From an uncultured Alphaproteobacteria bacterium (GTDB lineage Bacteria; Pseudomonadota; Alphaproteobacteria; RF32; CAG-239), in contig CAJTWX010000007.1 in the NCBI GenBank assembly GCA_910580155.1, positions 1 to 39,496 on the forward strand: DNA of 39,496 bases. The letters are read 5' to 3'. The first letter of the stretch is position 1; the number at the start of each line of letters is the position of its first letter. This document shows, piece by piece, positions 16,329 through 25,507 of the stretch. A program made the translations under genes and the position numbers. Below the pieces are notes generated by a model, which was given only the letters and a program-made list of their open reading frames with translations, was not told the DNA's origin and made no database searches.

Positions 16329-16769
16329 CTAAATACGGTGATAGGGATGATGGTTGATAATGGTCTCGGCACGGTAAATCTGCTCGGCTAAAACGGCGCG
16401 CATCAAGATATGCGGCAGGGTCAGCTTGCCGAAAGACAACAGCAAGTCTGCTTTTTGCCGCGTTTCTTCTAAGTGTCCGTCTGCACCGCCGATGAGAAAA
16501 CAGATTTCAGACGTTCCGGCGGTCATCCAGCTTTCTATAATGTTGGCAAGTTCGGGGCTGGTCATATTTTTGCCACGTTCATCAAGCACCACGACTTTAG
16601 CTTGTGGGGCAATGCAGCTTTGTAAAAACTTAGCTTCGTCTTCTTGGGTGCTGTTATCTTTTTCTTTGATATGCAGTGTCCACTTCAGCCGCTCCTGATA
16701 GCGTTTGATAATCTCGCCTTCGGGGGAGGCTGGTTTGCATTTACCGATAACGCCTAAGGTGATTTTCAT
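16329..16769 (-). CDS. rlmH: 23S rRNA (pseudouridine(1915)-N(3))-methyltransferase RlmH
   Basis: A 146-residue SPOUT-family methyltransferase that methylates pseudouridine 1915 in helix 69 of 23S rRNA. The SAM-binding knot motif FLIGGADGH is at residues 91-99, and the C-terminus carries the conserved LPHILMRAVLAEQIYRAE block and the terminal HPYHR. Length is typical. The ribosome-binding site GGAGCAATAAG lies within a tandem 10-bp duplication at the end of the upstream gene. Second gene of a three-gene operon. Confidence 0.96.
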   Translation of the reverse strand: MKITLGVIGKCKPASPEGEIIKRYQERLKWTLHIKEKDNSTQEDEAKFLQSCIAPQAKVVVLDERGKNMTSPELANIIESWMTAGTSEICFLIGGADGHLEETRQKADLLLSFGKLTLPHILMRAVLAEQIYRAETIINHHPYHRI

Positions 16770-16770
16770 C

Positions 16771-16790
16771 TTATTGCTCCTTATTGCTCC
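16771..16790 (-). repeat. Tandem 10-bp duplication at gene junction
   Basis: TTATTGCTCC occurs twice in a row (+ strand reading). On the minus strand the upstream copy forms the last codons and stop (GAG CAA TAA) of the flavoprotein gene; the second copy supplies the ribosome-binding site of rlmH. Confidence 0.85.
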
Positions 16791-17917
16791 GGTGAGATGA
16801 GTTTGCGCGCGGCAGCTTTGCCGGAGGCAAGAGCTTGCACGACGGTGCCGGTTTCGCCTGTCATATCGCCGGCAAGGATAAAGCCTGCGGGGATGTTTTC
16901 TTTCGGGAAATATGAGCCGAGCGCCTGAATGACGAGGTCGTAGCCCTCAAGCGTGCATTCTGTTCCCTCGCAGCGTATGGCTTTGCCCTCGGGGGTGATT
17001 TCGTTGGTGACCGCTGCAAGGCAGCAAGCGTTGCCGGTTTTGTTGATTTCGGTGATAGAGGTTAGGGCGCGGACGGTAATGCCTTTTTCATCAAGCTCTT
17101 TTTGGTCACGCGCCATAATGCGCATATCTTCGCGGCGGCGGCGGACAAACATTTCGACTTCGGCATTTTGAGAGGCTGCGGTTAAGGCGCAATCAAGCGC
17201 AACTTCCCCCCCGCCGCAAACACATATTTTGGGATGTATGTAGTTTTCAGGGTTAGACAGATAGTCTTTATATGAGATGCAGTGTTCTTCGCCTTTGATG
17301 CCGAGAGAGTGGGGAAGAGGTTCGCCCATTGCAAGGATGATGCCGTCATAGCGGGTTTTGAGGCTGTCAAAATCGGTGATTGCGCTGTTTAGATGCACAG
17401 TGACGCGGTTATTTTCTGTTAAGCGGGCGATTTCGGTATCCAACACGCTTTTGGGCAGACGGTATTCGGGGATGAGCCTTACCGCACCGCCGAGAGTTTT
17501 GCTTTTTTCGTATAAATCCACCAGCCAGCCGTGGGTAATCAGCTCAAAAACTGCTCCTAGTCCGGCAGGGCCACTGCCGATGACTGCAGCTTTTTTGCCG
17601 TTTGGTTCGGGCAGGATTAGCTCAGGCAAACCGCCTTTTTTCATCATCTCCGCCTGCATACAGGGGATTTCTATCGCACTGTCTATGCGATTGCGGATGC
17701 AGGCTTTTTGGCAAAACATATCCGGACAGACAAGCCCGCAGGTTTGAGGCAACGGATTTTTAGCGGCAATCAGCGCCGCGGCCTCTTTGTATCCGCCGGT
17801 TTTGGCTGCTGCAATAAAATCGTGCGGGGAAACGCCGAGCGGGCAGGCTTTGGCGCAAGGCATTACTTTACACCCCAAACAGCGCGTTAATTCCTGTTTG
17901 ATTTTTTCAATATCCAT
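16781..17917 (-). CDS. GltD-type FAD/NAD(P)H-dependent oxidoreductase with N-terminal Fe-S domain
   Basis: A 378-residue flavoprotein of the glutamate synthase small-subunit family. Two Cys clusters lie in the N-terminal domain: CLGCKVMPCAKACP (residues 14-27) and CGLVCPDMFCQKAC, the pattern that binds 4Fe-4S clusters. The FAD dinucleotide-binding motif is AAVIGSGPAGLG near residue 110, the NAD(P)H motif ICVCGGGEVALD is near 235, and a second FAD contact GDMTGETGTVVQALASGKAA is near the end. It is shorter than typical GltD (about 450-480 aa) and has no gltB beside it, so it may be a PreT- or NfnB-like electron-transfer subunit rather than part of glutamate synthase. First gene of the operon with rlmH, 11 bases apart. 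Confidence 0.85.
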   Translation of the reverse strand: MDIEKIKQELTRCLGCKVMPCAKACPLGVSPHDFIAAAKTGGYKEAAALIAAKNPLPQTCGLVCPDMFCQKACIRNRIDSAIEIPCMQAEMMKKGGLPELILPEPNGKKAAVIGSGPAGLGAVFELITHGWLVDLYEKSKTLGGAVRLIPEYRLPKSVLDTEIARLTENNRVTVHLNSAITDFDSLKTRYDGIILAMGEPLPHSLGIKGEEHCISYKDYLSNPENYIHPKICVCGGGEVALDCALTAASQNAEVEMFVRRRREDMRIMARDQKELDEKGITVRALTSITEINKTGNACCLAAVTNEITPEGKAIRCEGTECTLEGYDLVIQALGSYFPKENIPAGFILAGDMTGETGTVVQALASGKAAARKLISPEQ

Positions 17918-18014
17918 TTTAAACTCCGTTCATAAATTTATGTCAGTATAACACAGTCTGATGTTTCGGCAAGTACTATCAGGCGGGGCAGTGGATATTT
18001 TTTTGAGAAAATTG

Positions 18015-18043
18015 TTGACTCTATAAATCTGTGATGGTATAAG
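18015..18043 (+). promoter_or_regulatory. Predicted sigma-70 promoter
   Basis: TTGACT (18015-18020), a 17-base spacer and TATAAG (18038-18043), 40 bases before the gene at 18084. Confidence 0.65.
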
Positions 18044-18083
18044 TGTCGTTACAAAATTACAATTATGTCACACCTTTAATTTT

Positions 18084-18509
18084 ATGGTTATGTTAGAAAA
18101 AGTAAAAAAACTCTTCGGCTTTGGCAAAGTTAGTGCCCCAGCCCTCATTCGTGACATCATCAAAGGTCACGAATCTCAGGATGTATTATTTGCTCCCGAG
18201 AATGCACACGTGTTACAGGCTTTTGTTGAGTACGGGCACGAGTTTTCGCCCCGCCACTGCGTTACTTTCCTTAAGACGGCAGACCGTGCGCTGGTGAAAA
18301 CCTATCTTGAAACAGGGTTTGAACTCAGTGATGCAGCCAAGTACGCCGTGCTTGACCGCAAGGATGATGAGCTTTCGCAAGTGATGATAGATTCCGGCAG
18401 CTGGGCGCCGTTCCCTTTTGGAGGGGTTGTTCGTCCGGATTCCACGCATCACGAGCTTGAGATGGAGACAACAGCGGCAGCAGAACACGGTAGTGTTGTT
18501 CCCGCCTGA
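18084..18509 (+). CDS. Hypothetical protein, 141 aa, ankyrin-like helical region
   Basis: Not recognised. No clear ribosome-binding site before the ATG at 18084 or the second ATG six bases later, but a good promoter upstream and a good terminator downstream support a gene. Residues 45-105 alternate short helices in a pattern reminiscent of degenerate ankyrin repeats (VLQAFVEYGHEFSPRHC..., LVKTYLETGFELSDAAKYAV, LSQVMIDSGSW). The C-terminus is probably disordered. Soluble, no signal peptide. Confidence 0.65.
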   Translation: MVMLEKVKKLFGFGKVSAPALIRDIIKGHESQDVLFAPENAHVLQAFVEYGHEFSPRHCVTFLKTADRALVKTYLETGFELSDAAKYAVLDRKDDELSQVMIDSGSWAPFPFGGVVRPDSTHHELEMETTAAAEHGSVVPA

Positions 18510-18523
18510 CGAGTACGCTTTTT

Positions 18524-18561
18524 ATAGTAGGAAATCATTTAGATTTCCTGCTATTTTTTTT
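18524..18561 (+). terminator. Rho-independent terminator
   Basis: ATAGTAGGAAATC-ATTTA-GATTTCCTGCTAT with one G-U pair and a run of eight T. Confidence 0.9.
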
Positions 18562-18593
18562 GTGTGCAGTTCGTGCAAAAACTGAAAAAAAGG

Positions 18594-18622
18594 TTTACAT
18601 TGGCCAAACGCTGTGATAAAAT
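18594..18622 (+). promoter_or_regulatory. Predicted promoter of the AsmA-family gene
   Basis: TTTACA (18594-18599), 17-base spacer, TAAAAT (18617-18622), 25 bases before the TTG start at 18648. Confidence 0.55.
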
Positions 18623-18647
18623 ATCAGTATATTGTTAAGGAGAGATT

Positions 18648-21600
18648 TTGAGTACCAAGAGCAAGAAATTGAGGTTTATATCCTTGTTTTGGGACTATGC
18701 GAGCGCATTGTCTTTGATTGCGCTTTTGGTATTGTTATGGCACTTGGGGAAAGGGCCGGTTAAAATCAACTTTTTGCGCCCGTATATTGTGCAGGCGCTC
18801 ACTAATGAAACTTCGTCGTACGATTTGTCGGTCGGATCGGTTAATCTGGAACTGGCGCATTCGGTGCAACCGGTTGAAATTATTGCAAAGGATGTGCATT
18901 TTACTGATAAAAACGGCAACTATGTGGCGGTGGCGCCGCGCTTGTCACTGTCTTTTTCGGCACGGGCACTCTTAAAAGGCTTATTGGCGCCGAGTGCCAT
19001 TGAGGTTGAGAAACCCGAAATCCATATTCGTGCCGCATACGGCGTAAAAAGCACAGACGAGGAGGGTACGGATAAGCTCTCAAAGGAAATTAACCTGAAG
19101 AAACTTGAGTTTTATTTTGAGCAGTTTGAGGACTTTATGGAGCGCTTTAACTCGCCGGAGAAACTTTATCTTGAAAGTTTTATTAACAGCATCAAAATCA
19201 GCGATGCCACGCTCGTGATGGACGAGGTGGAGATGGGGCGGCAATTTACGTTTAAAAATATGGCGTTTGCTTTTGAACGCGGTATTACTGATATTTCCAT
19301 TAACGCGGACAGTGCTGTGATGTTTGAAAATCGGACTTCCGGTTTTGATATGGCGCTCAATTACCGGCTTTTAAATGACGAAGTGCGCTATACGCTCAAT
19401 TTTTCGGATTTGGTGATTACTGATTTGTATGATTTGCTGGTTCCGGAAAAAGAGGCTGTACGTGCGGTGGATATTCCGGTTAACGGGCAGTTTTCGGCAT
19501 TGATTGATTTTGGCAACGTGCTTAAAGACAAAGAGCATTTTGCGGAAAATCTTGGTCATAATATCAAAGATGTGGCGTTTGCGATTGAGGGCGGCAAAGG
19601 GAAAATCGGTTTTGGCGACAGTGAGGATTTTGACTATAACGTTTCTTCGTTTAATCTGGACGGGCGATTGCACGGTGGCTTAGACAAGGTTAATATTGAA
19701 AATGCGGTATTTGATTTTGATGGCAAGCAGGCGAAACTTAGCTTGTCGGCAGAAGGTTTTAAAGATTATTTCCTTAAAGGCAATCAGGAAAATTTTAAGG
19801 TTAACTTTACAGCCAAACTCGGTGAAGTGCAAATGGACGAGCTGTCGCTGTTGTGGCCGAAATATCTGGGTGAAAAGGCTTGGGCCTGGTGCAAAGAAAG
19901 CCTATATGGCGGCGCTATCTCAAACGGCGTGTTTTCGTTTGACTTCGGATGGGATAAAAAAGCCAAGAGTTTCGGGCTGTTGAAACTGGCGGGTAAGGCA
20001 GATGTGGCAGATGCGAATTTGCATTATCTGGAAGGAATGCCGGTTATTCGCAATGTGTATGGAACGGCGTCTTTTGAGCAGGATAAAATCGGGATTAAGG
20101 TTGATAAGGGTGTTTCGGACGGGGTTATATTAACCGGCGGCAATGTGCTTTTGTATGACCTTAATAAAGACGATAATTTTATTTCTATTGATATGGCGGG
20201 GAACTCGACCATTACCGATGCGCTTAAACTTATTGACCACGAGCCGCTCGGCTTTACCAAAGAAATGGGGGTCGATCCGGAGCAGGTGGCTGGCGATGTG
20301 GATATTAACCTTAAACTTGATTTTGAATTAAAATCAGACTTGAAACCCGAAGAAATCAAAGTAGAGGTTTTGGGCAGCCTTAAGCAGGTGGAATATCTGG
20401 CGATGCCCGAAGGGGAAACGTTTGTTGCCGATGCACTGGAATTGAAAGTGACAGAACAGGGGTTTGAACTCTCAGGCGTGGCAAAATATCAGGATATTCC
20501 TTTAACGTTGGCGCTTAAGGAGAACTTTAGCGAAAAAACGCATAAGAGCCGTATTATTGCCGATGTGCAAATTAACGATGAGATTTTGAAAAAGCTTAAA
20601 GTGGACAGTGAAATTTTGCGGGCGCCGTATTTTACCGGCAAGTCGAATGTGCGCGCCGTGCTGACCTTTTTGAATAATGGCGAGATTGAGCTTGCCGTGG
20701 ACGGGTCGCTCAAAGATACGGCGATGGACTATGCCTTTTTGGGGTTTGTGAAAGAAAAGGGCGTGCCGTGTCGGGCGAAGGCGACAATGATTATAGCCAA
20801 GGATAAAATTAAGGAAGTGACTGACTTTTCGCTTTTGAAGGCTCAGTTTTCGGCTAAGGGCAGAGTGTTGATGGACGGCGACGGGCAGATTAAGACGATT
20901 GATATTGCCGAGATTAAGGCGCCGAAAGCGTTTGCCAAGGCAAAAGTTGATTTTAATTATAAGCCGAAGTTAAGCCTTAAGGTGACGGTGTCGGGCGATG
21001 CGTATGATTTGACGGAATTTTTTGACGCACAGAAAAAAACGGCGGTTACCGAGAAAAAGGCTAAAAAGAAAAAAAGCTTAAAAGACCCGCTTGAAGATGT
21101 GATGGATACAGATATTGTGGTGGGGGTAAACAAGCTGTGGACGAATAATCAGGTGCCGGTGACTAATTTTGCCGGCAAGGCAGAACTGCGCAACGGAATC
21201 GGGCTTAGGCGTCTTAATCTGGTCGGAAACTATGGTTCCAGCCGCGATGTAAAGATGAAACTTGATTTTGAACCGCGCGGCAACGAGTATCTTCTGACGG
21301 TAGATTCCAATAATGCGGGAAGCACACTTAAGGTGTTGCGTTTGTATGAAAATATGCGCGGCGGTAATTTGAAAATCGAGGCAAAACGCGATAAATACAA
21401 AAATTTCAAAGGGCACGCCAAAATGTGGGATTTTGCGCTTGCTGATACGCCGGTGGTTACCAAAGTGCTGAGTCTGGCGTCGTTATCGGGCATTGTGGAT
21501 ATGCTAACCGGCGAGGGGCTGACGTTTTCGCACCTGACTGCGCCGTTTACCTATACGTTTTCAACCAAAAATCTGGCAACCGACGGGGCAAGGATGTTCG

Positions 21601-21869
21601 GCTCGGTTTTGGGAATGACTGTTGTCGGGCGGTATAATTTGGTTGATGAGGATATTGAGGCCAAGGGGATGATTATTCCGGCGTACGGGCTGAATAAGTT
21701 TATCGGTAATATTCCGCTGGTGGGGAAAGTTTTGGCAGGGAAAGACGGAACTGTTTTTGCTACAAACTATAGTGTCAGCGGCAGCATTGCAAAACCGGTT
21801 ATTTCGATTAACCCGCTTTCTACGCTGGCGCCGAATTCGATTAAGGAACTATTTTCTTCGGAGGATTGA
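18648..21869 (+). CDS. YhdP/AsmA-family envelope protein (DUF3971-like)
   Basis: A 1073-residue protein with one N-terminal membrane segment (about residues 13-35) and a huge beta-rich periplasmic body, the layout of AsmA-like proteins thought to move phospholipids between inner and outer membranes. The C-terminal 150 residues are the most diagnostic: LSLASLSGIVDMLTGEGLTF, then FSTKNLATDGARMFGSVLGM and LVGKVLAGKDGTVFATNYSVSG, matching the AsmA-like C-terminal domain of YhdP-type proteins. The start is a TTG, chosen because AAGGAGA sits at the right distance and the membrane segment follows directly; no upstream ATG fits. The HAD-like gene begins 3 bases after the stop, so the two are translationally close. 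Confidence 0.88.
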   Translation: MSTKSKKLRFISLFWDYASALSLIALLVLLWHLGKGPVKINFLRPYIVQALTNETSSYDLSVGSVNLELAHSVQPVEIIAKDVHFTDKNGNYVAVAPRLSLSFSARALLKGLLAPSAIEVEKPEIHIRAAYGVKSTDEEGTDKLSKEINLKKLEFYFEQFEDFMERFNSPEKLYLESFINSIKISDATLVMDEVEMGRQFTFKNMAFAFERGITDISINADSAVMFENRTSGFDMALNYRLLNDEVRYTLNFSDLVITDLYDLLVPEKEAVRAVDIPVNGQFSALIDFGNVLKDKEHFAENLGHNIKDVAFAIEGGKGKIGFGDSEDFDYNVSSFNLDGRLHGGLDKVNIENAVFDFDGKQAKLSLSAEGFKDYFLKGNQENFKVNFTAKLGEVQMDELSLLWPKYLGEKAWAWCKESLYGGAISNGVFSFDFGWDKKAKSFGLLKLAGKADVADANLHYLEGMPVIRNVYGTASFEQDKIGIKVDKGVSDGVILTGGNVLLYDLNKDDNFISIDMAGNSTITDALKLIDHEPLGFTKEMGVDPEQVAGDVDINLKLDFELKSDLKPEEIKVEVLGSLKQVEYLAMPEGETFVADALELKVTEQGFELSGVAKYQDIPLTLALKENFSEKTHKSRIIADVQINDEILKKLKVDSEILRAPYFTGKSNVRAVLTFLNNGEIELAVDGSLKDTAMDYAFLGFVKEKGVPCRAKATMIIAKDKIKEVTDFSLLKAQFSAKGRVLMDGDGQIKTIDIAEIKAPKAFAKAKVDFNYKPKLSLKVTVSGDAYDLTEFFDAQKKTAVTEKKAKKKKSLKDPLEDVMDTDIVVGVNKLWTNNQVPVTNFAGKAELRNGIGLRRLNLVGNYGSSRDVKMKLDFEPRGNEYLLTVDSNNAGSTLKVLRLYENMRGGNLKIEAKRDKYKNFKGHAKMWDFALADTPVVTKVLSLASLSGIVDMLTGEGLTFSHLTAPFTYTFSTKNLATDGARMFGSVLGMTVVGRYNLVDEDIEAKGMIIPAYGLNKFIGNIPLVGKVLAGKDGTVFATNYSVSGSIAKPVISINPLSTLAPNSIKELFSSED

Positions 21870-21872
21870 TAG

Positions 21873-22343
21873 ATGAGTGCGAAGATTGGAATTGATTTTC
21901 ACGGCGTGATTGATGCGCAACCTGAGCTTTTTGCCGAGTTTTGCCGTGAAATCCGCAAGTTGGGGATTAAGGTTTATATTATCAGCGGCGGACCAGAAAA
22001 AGACGTGGCGCGCTGTTTGCTTGAGCATCATATTGAATATGACGGCCTGTGGGCAATATATGATTACTATGCGGCAGAGGGAAAAGTGACGTGGTTTGAT
22101 GACGGCAGTTTTCAAGTTCCGACAGAGATGTGGAACAGAGCAAAAGCTGAATATTGCGCGCGGGAAAAGATAGATTTTCATATTGATGATTCGCCGGTGT
22201 ATGGTAAATATTTTGCGGCTTCTTATTGTCGGTATGATATGGCAAATGAAGTTTGCGCTTTAAAAAACGGCGTGGAGATTGATTTCAAACATCCGGCAGA
22301 AGCGGTGCGAAAAGTGGCAGATTTGGTGCTGAACGGTTCTTAG
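21873..22343 (+). CDS. HAD-like protein, 156 aa
   Basis: A compact haloacid-dehalogenase-fold protein. Motif I is IGIDFHGVID, with the nucleophile candidate D8 but His at the +2 position in place of the usual Asp, so phosphatase activity is uncertain. Motif II is VYIISGG (Ser39), and motif IV is FHIDDSPVYGKYF (D105, D106). No signal peptide. It starts 3 bases after the AsmA-family gene and ends 2 bases before the convergent secreted gene. Possibly a nucleotidase or phosphatase; substrate unknown. Confidence 0.8.
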   Translation: MSAKIGIDFHGVIDAQPELFAEFCREIRKLGIKVYIISGGPEKDVARCLLEHHIEYDGLWAIYDYYAAEGKVTWFDDGSFQVPTEMWNRAKAEYCAREKIDFHIDDSPVYGKYFAASYCRYDMANEVCALKNGVEIDFKHPAEAVRKVADLVLNGS

Positions 22344-22345
22344 CG

Positions 22346-23119
22346 CTACATTCGCAGTTTAAGACTGCCCCAGCCGGTTTGCGGTTTGGGGGCGGGGGTT
22401 TCGGTTTCGGCTGCCGGAGCGGATTGTTTCCACTTCATTTGCGGTTCAAGCTCTTTTTGCTTTTTTTCGAGTTCATCAGCTTCTTTATCGTTTGTAGCGG
22501 TGCCGTTGGCTGCCGTTTGTTTCAAAAGCGTAGGAGAATTAAACGGTTGTTTGTTTTTTTCAAACTGAGTAATCAGGTCGCTGATAACGCCTTGTTTGAT
22601 GTTAAACGCTTTATATTTGCCGCCGTAAAAAACCGTGAATGACGGGCAGGGCAGGGAGAGCAAAACGTCGGTATAGTCTACACCGCGGGCGAACCGCAGC
22701 ATAATCCGCGGCTCAATGCGGCAATTGGCTTGCGTGCTGATGAGGTTTGGCCCTTGCGTAAACAGGGCTTCGTAGGCGGTTACGGTGTTGCTGGCATCAA
22801 GTTCGCCGCAGTAGCCGGTGATGGCAAAAGAAGAAAGCGTGTAACCGGTGTAGTCTTTCGGGCGTTTGGTTACCTGATAGCAAAAGACCTGTTCGGCATT
22901 GCTGATGTTATACGCGGCAGCTTCGGGAATTGCGGAAGTGATGGCAGGGATGATGCTTTTTTGGCGGAATGCTTTTTTGGCGGGCGTGCTTAAAAAAGCC
23001 GTGTCGCCGGGGAGAATATCCGCATAGGCTTCAAATCCCTGCAATTCTTTAGCGGCGTCATCAATGGCATAGGCGGCAGGGGCGGCAGTTAATAATAACA
23101 GTAACAGTCTTTTAAACAT
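22346..23119 (-). CDS. Secreted hypothetical protein, 257 aa
   Basis: Not recognised as a named family. A Sec signal peptide is clear (FKRLLLLLLTAAPAAYA-ID). The mature protein has several Cys residues spaced for disulfides (QVFCYQVTK, TGYCGELD, QANCRIEPR, LSLPCPSF). The core is CRIEPRIMLRFARGVDYTDV followed by FTVFYGGKYKAFNIKQG. A charged Glu/Lys linker and a Pro-rich tail follow. The ATG at 23119 is preferred over the TTG just upstream because GGAGAACG then has good spacing. Probably a periplasmic protein. Confidence 0.8.
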   Translation of the reverse strand: MFKRLLLLLLTAAPAAYAIDDAAKELQGFEAYADILPGDTAFLSTPAKKAFRQKSIIPAITSAIPEAAAYNISNAEQVFCYQVTKRPKDYTGYTLSSFAITGYCGELDASNTVTAYEALFTQGPNLISTQANCRIEPRIMLRFARGVDYTDVLLSLPCPSFTVFYGGKYKAFNIKQGVISDLITQFEKNKQPFNSPTLLKQTAANGTATNDKEADELEKKQKELEPQMKWKQSAPAAETETPAPKPQTGWGSLKLRM

Positions 23120-23230
23120 CAACGTTCTCCTTCATATTTATTTGCAGGATAGCAGAGTGATGTTAAAAAATCGTGAAAATCAGAAAAAAATCTGATTTTT
23201 TATTAAGTATTTTAAGACTTCATTTAGATA

Positions 23231-23258
23231 TTTGCTGCTAAATTTAAAGAAATATGAT
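23231..23258 (+). promoter_or_regulatory. Possible promoter of the mraY-ftsZ operon
   Basis: TTTGCT (23231-23236), a 16-base spacer and TATGAT (23253-23258) in the 181-bp gap before mraY. Weak match; the gap has no other obvious start site. Confidence 0.35.
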
Positions 23259-23300
23259 TTTGAGTCGTTTTTTTAACTTTAAGGAACAGGAATATTTAAA

Positions 23301-24347
23301 ATGTGGTCTATGTGGTCTTATGCACCGGAAACTATCCCTTTGCGGGCTTTATATGCGTTTGTGTTGGCTTTGGCGCTTTCTTTGATTTCTGGCGGAAAGC
23401 TGATTTCTTTTTTAAAAGGGTGCGAAAAGGGCGGACAGCCGATACGCGAGGACGGGCCGCAGTCACATCTTAAAGAGAAGAAAGGTACACCAACAATGGG
23501 CGGGCTGCTTATTTTGACGACGAGCCTGCTTTCAATGTTGCTGTTTGCAAATGTTAAGCTGCATTTTGTGTGGATTTCAATGTTGGTGTTGCTTGTTTAT
23601 GGCGCAACAGGGTTTGCCGATGATTATGTTAAGGTTAAAAAACAGACACCGAATGCGATGACGGCGAAGATGAAGCTGTTTATCCAATTTATGGCGGCCG
23701 TTCTTGCGGTGAATGTGATTGCGGCGGCAACGCCGAACTCGGTTGAAAGCCAGCTGTTTATCCCTTATTTTAACTGGTCGTTTCAGCTTTCGTGGGTGTA
23801 TATTCCGTTTGCGGTGATTGTTATCTCGGGGGCATCTAATGCCGTGAATTTGAGTGACGGGCTGGATGGTTTGGCGGCCGGTATGCTTGTGATTGTCTTT
23901 TCAGTGTTTATGGTGTTTGCTTTTGCAACCGGTTATCCGGTGTTTAACGAAACGGCGTTTCCGTATATTCCGAAGAGTGCGGAGATGGCGGTAGTGTGCG
24001 CGGCGCTTACGGGCGGCTGTTTGGGCTTTTTGTGGTTTAATATTAAAAAGGCGCGGATTTTTATGGGCGATACCGGCTCGCTGGCGCTTGGCGCTGTGCT
24101 TGGCGTGATCGCGGTTATCTTGAAACACGAGATTATTTTGGCGGTTGTCGGTATTGTATTTGTGGCAGAAACAGTGTCGGTAATGATTCAGGTGCTGTAT
24201 TTCAAAAAGACAGGCAAGCGCTTTTTTAAGATGGCGCCGATACATCATCATTTTGAACAACTGGGGTGGAGTGAGGTTAAGGTTGTTTATACCTTTTGGG
24301 CGGTGACGGCTCTGGCTTCGCTTGTCGGATTGTTATCGTTGATTTAG
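23301..24347 (+). CDS. mraY: Phospho-N-acetylmuramoyl-pentapeptide-transferase MraY
   Basis: A 348-residue multi-pass inner-membrane enzyme that attaches UDP-MurNAc-pentapeptide to undecaprenyl-P to form lipid I. Diagnostic motifs: GGQPIREDGPQSHLKEKKGT (residues 44-63), the DD motif in GFADDYVKVKK, NLSDGLDGLA near 182, the Mg-binding MGDTGSLALG, and the cytoplasmic HHHFEQLGWSEVKVV. First gene of the operon here; murE and murF, which usually precede it, are replaced by an unrelated convergent-type neighbourhood. ftsW follows after 10 bases. Confidence 0.97.
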   Translation: MWSMWSYAPETIPLRALYAFVLALALSLISGGKLISFLKGCEKGGQPIREDGPQSHLKEKKGTPTMGGLLILTTSLLSMLLFANVKLHFVWISMLVLLVYGATGFADDYVKVKKQTPNAMTAKMKLFIQFMAAVLAVNVIAAATPNSVESQLFIPYFNWSFQLSWVYIPFAVIVISGASNAVNLSDGLDGLAAGMLVIVFSVFMVFAFATGYPVFNETAFPYIPKSAEMAVVCAALTGGCLGFLWFNIKKARIFMGDTGSLALGAVLGVIAVILKHEIILAVVGIVFVAETVSVMIQVLYFKKTGKRFFKMAPIHHHFEQLGWSEVKVVYTFWAVTALASLVGLLSLI

Positions 24348-24357
24348 TGAGGGAATA

Positions 24358-25491
24358 ATGCTTTCATTTGCCAGACATAGCAAGAGTAAGATTTCCAGCT
24401 GGTGGTGGACGGTTGATAAGCCGAGTTTTGTGTTGGCGCTGTTTTTGATTTTTATCGGCGCGATGCTGGTGCTTTCGGCAAGCCCTTCGGCGGCGCACCG
24501 CGACAGGCTTGCGGATGATTTTGCGTTTATTAAAAAACAAAGCGTGTTCATTTTTGCCGGCCTGATGTTGATGGTCGGTGTGTCGATGCAGAGTTTGCGA
24601 ACGGTGCGGCGGCTGGCAATTTTCGGCTTTTTGTGTGCTTTTGCCGGTGTGGCGCTGACGTATGTTGTCGGTGATGCCACCAAAGGGGCGGCGCGCTGGA
24701 TTAAGTTTGCAGGGTTTTCGCTGCAGCCGTCCGAATTTATCAAACCGGTGTTTATTGTGGTGACGGCGTGGCTTTTGGATGCGCGCAAGAGGACGGAAGA
24801 TTTTCCGGGGATGGCTCTGGCTGTCGGGTTATTTTTGATAACGGCGCTGTCGGTTTTCGGGCAGCCGGATTTGGGGATGACAGTGTTGATTGCCGGTGTA
24901 TGGGCGCTGCAGATGGTGTTAGCGGGAATCCCGCTGTGGCTGATTGTTACATTGTTTTCGGGCGGCGTGTTTTTGGTGACGTGTTCATACTTTTTTCTGG
25001 CGCACGTTCGTGACCGTATTGACCGCTTTTTGGCTTCTGAAAATGAAATCGGTTCGCAAATCCAGCAGTCTATGAACGCATTTGCCAACGGCAATTTGCT
25101 CGGGCGGGGCCCTGGTGAGGGGGTGGTGAAAATGCACCTGCCCGATGTGCACACTGACTTTATTTTTTCGCTGGCGGGCGAAGAGGCCGGCGTGTGGCTG
25201 ACGTCGATTATTGTTATTTCGTTTGCGGTGATTGTGGTACGGTCAATGATTATATCCACTAAAGACAACAATTTGTTTCAGATGTATGCGGCGTGCGGGC
25301 TGGCGGCATCGCTTGGCGGGCAGGCTATCGTGAATATGTGTTCGGCGCTGCAGCTGATGCCGGCTAAGGGAATGACGCTTCCGTTTGTTTCTTACGGCGG
25401 GTCTTCTATGCTGGCGAGCTGTTTGACGATGGGAATGCTTTTGGCTATTACGCGTAAAAATGCCGTGGCTGAAGATAAAGATAACGGATAA
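24358..25491 (+). CDS. ftsW: Septal peptidoglycan polymerase FtsW
   Basis: A 377-residue SEDS-family glycosyltransferase that polymerises lipid II at the septum with its partner transpeptidase FtsI. Conserved segments are KGAARWIKFAGFSLQPSEF, GQPDLGMT, the extracellular loop LPDVHTDFIFSLAGEE with the catalytic Asp at about residue 267, and MTLPFVSYGGSSM. The LPEAHTDF loop of most homologues reads LPDVHTDF here. It follows mraY directly; the usual intervening murD is missing, and murG/murC do not follow. Confidence 0.96.
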   Translation: MLSFARHSKSKISSWWWTVDKPSFVLALFLIFIGAMLVLSASPSAAHRDRLADDFAFIKKQSVFIFAGLMLMVGVSMQSLRTVRRLAIFGFLCAFAGVALTYVVGDATKGAARWIKFAGFSLQPSEFIKPVFIVVTAWLLDARKRTEDFPGMALAVGLFLITALSVFGQPDLGMTVLIAGVWALQMVLAGIPLWLIVTLFSGGVFLVTCSYFFLAHVRDRIDRFLASENEIGSQIQQSMNAFANGNLLGRGPGEGVVKMHLPDVHTDFIFSLAGEEAGVWLTSIIVISFAVIVVRSMIISTKDNNLFQMYAACGLAASLGGQAIVNMCSALQLMPAKGMTLPFVSYGGSSMLASCLTMGMLLAITRKNAVAEDKDNG

Positions 25492-25507
25492 AACGGAGGA
25501 GAAAGAT

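Noticed and set aside
16781..17917. Calling the flavoprotein glutamate synthase small subunit (gltD)
   Set aside because: It is about 80-100 residues shorter than GltD and has no gltB neighbour, so only the family is named.
24333..25271. 312-codon minus-strand frame opposite ftsW
   Set aside because: Antisense shadow of ftsW; Ser/Thr/Pro/Ile-rich translation typical of the reverse complement of membrane-protein DNA.
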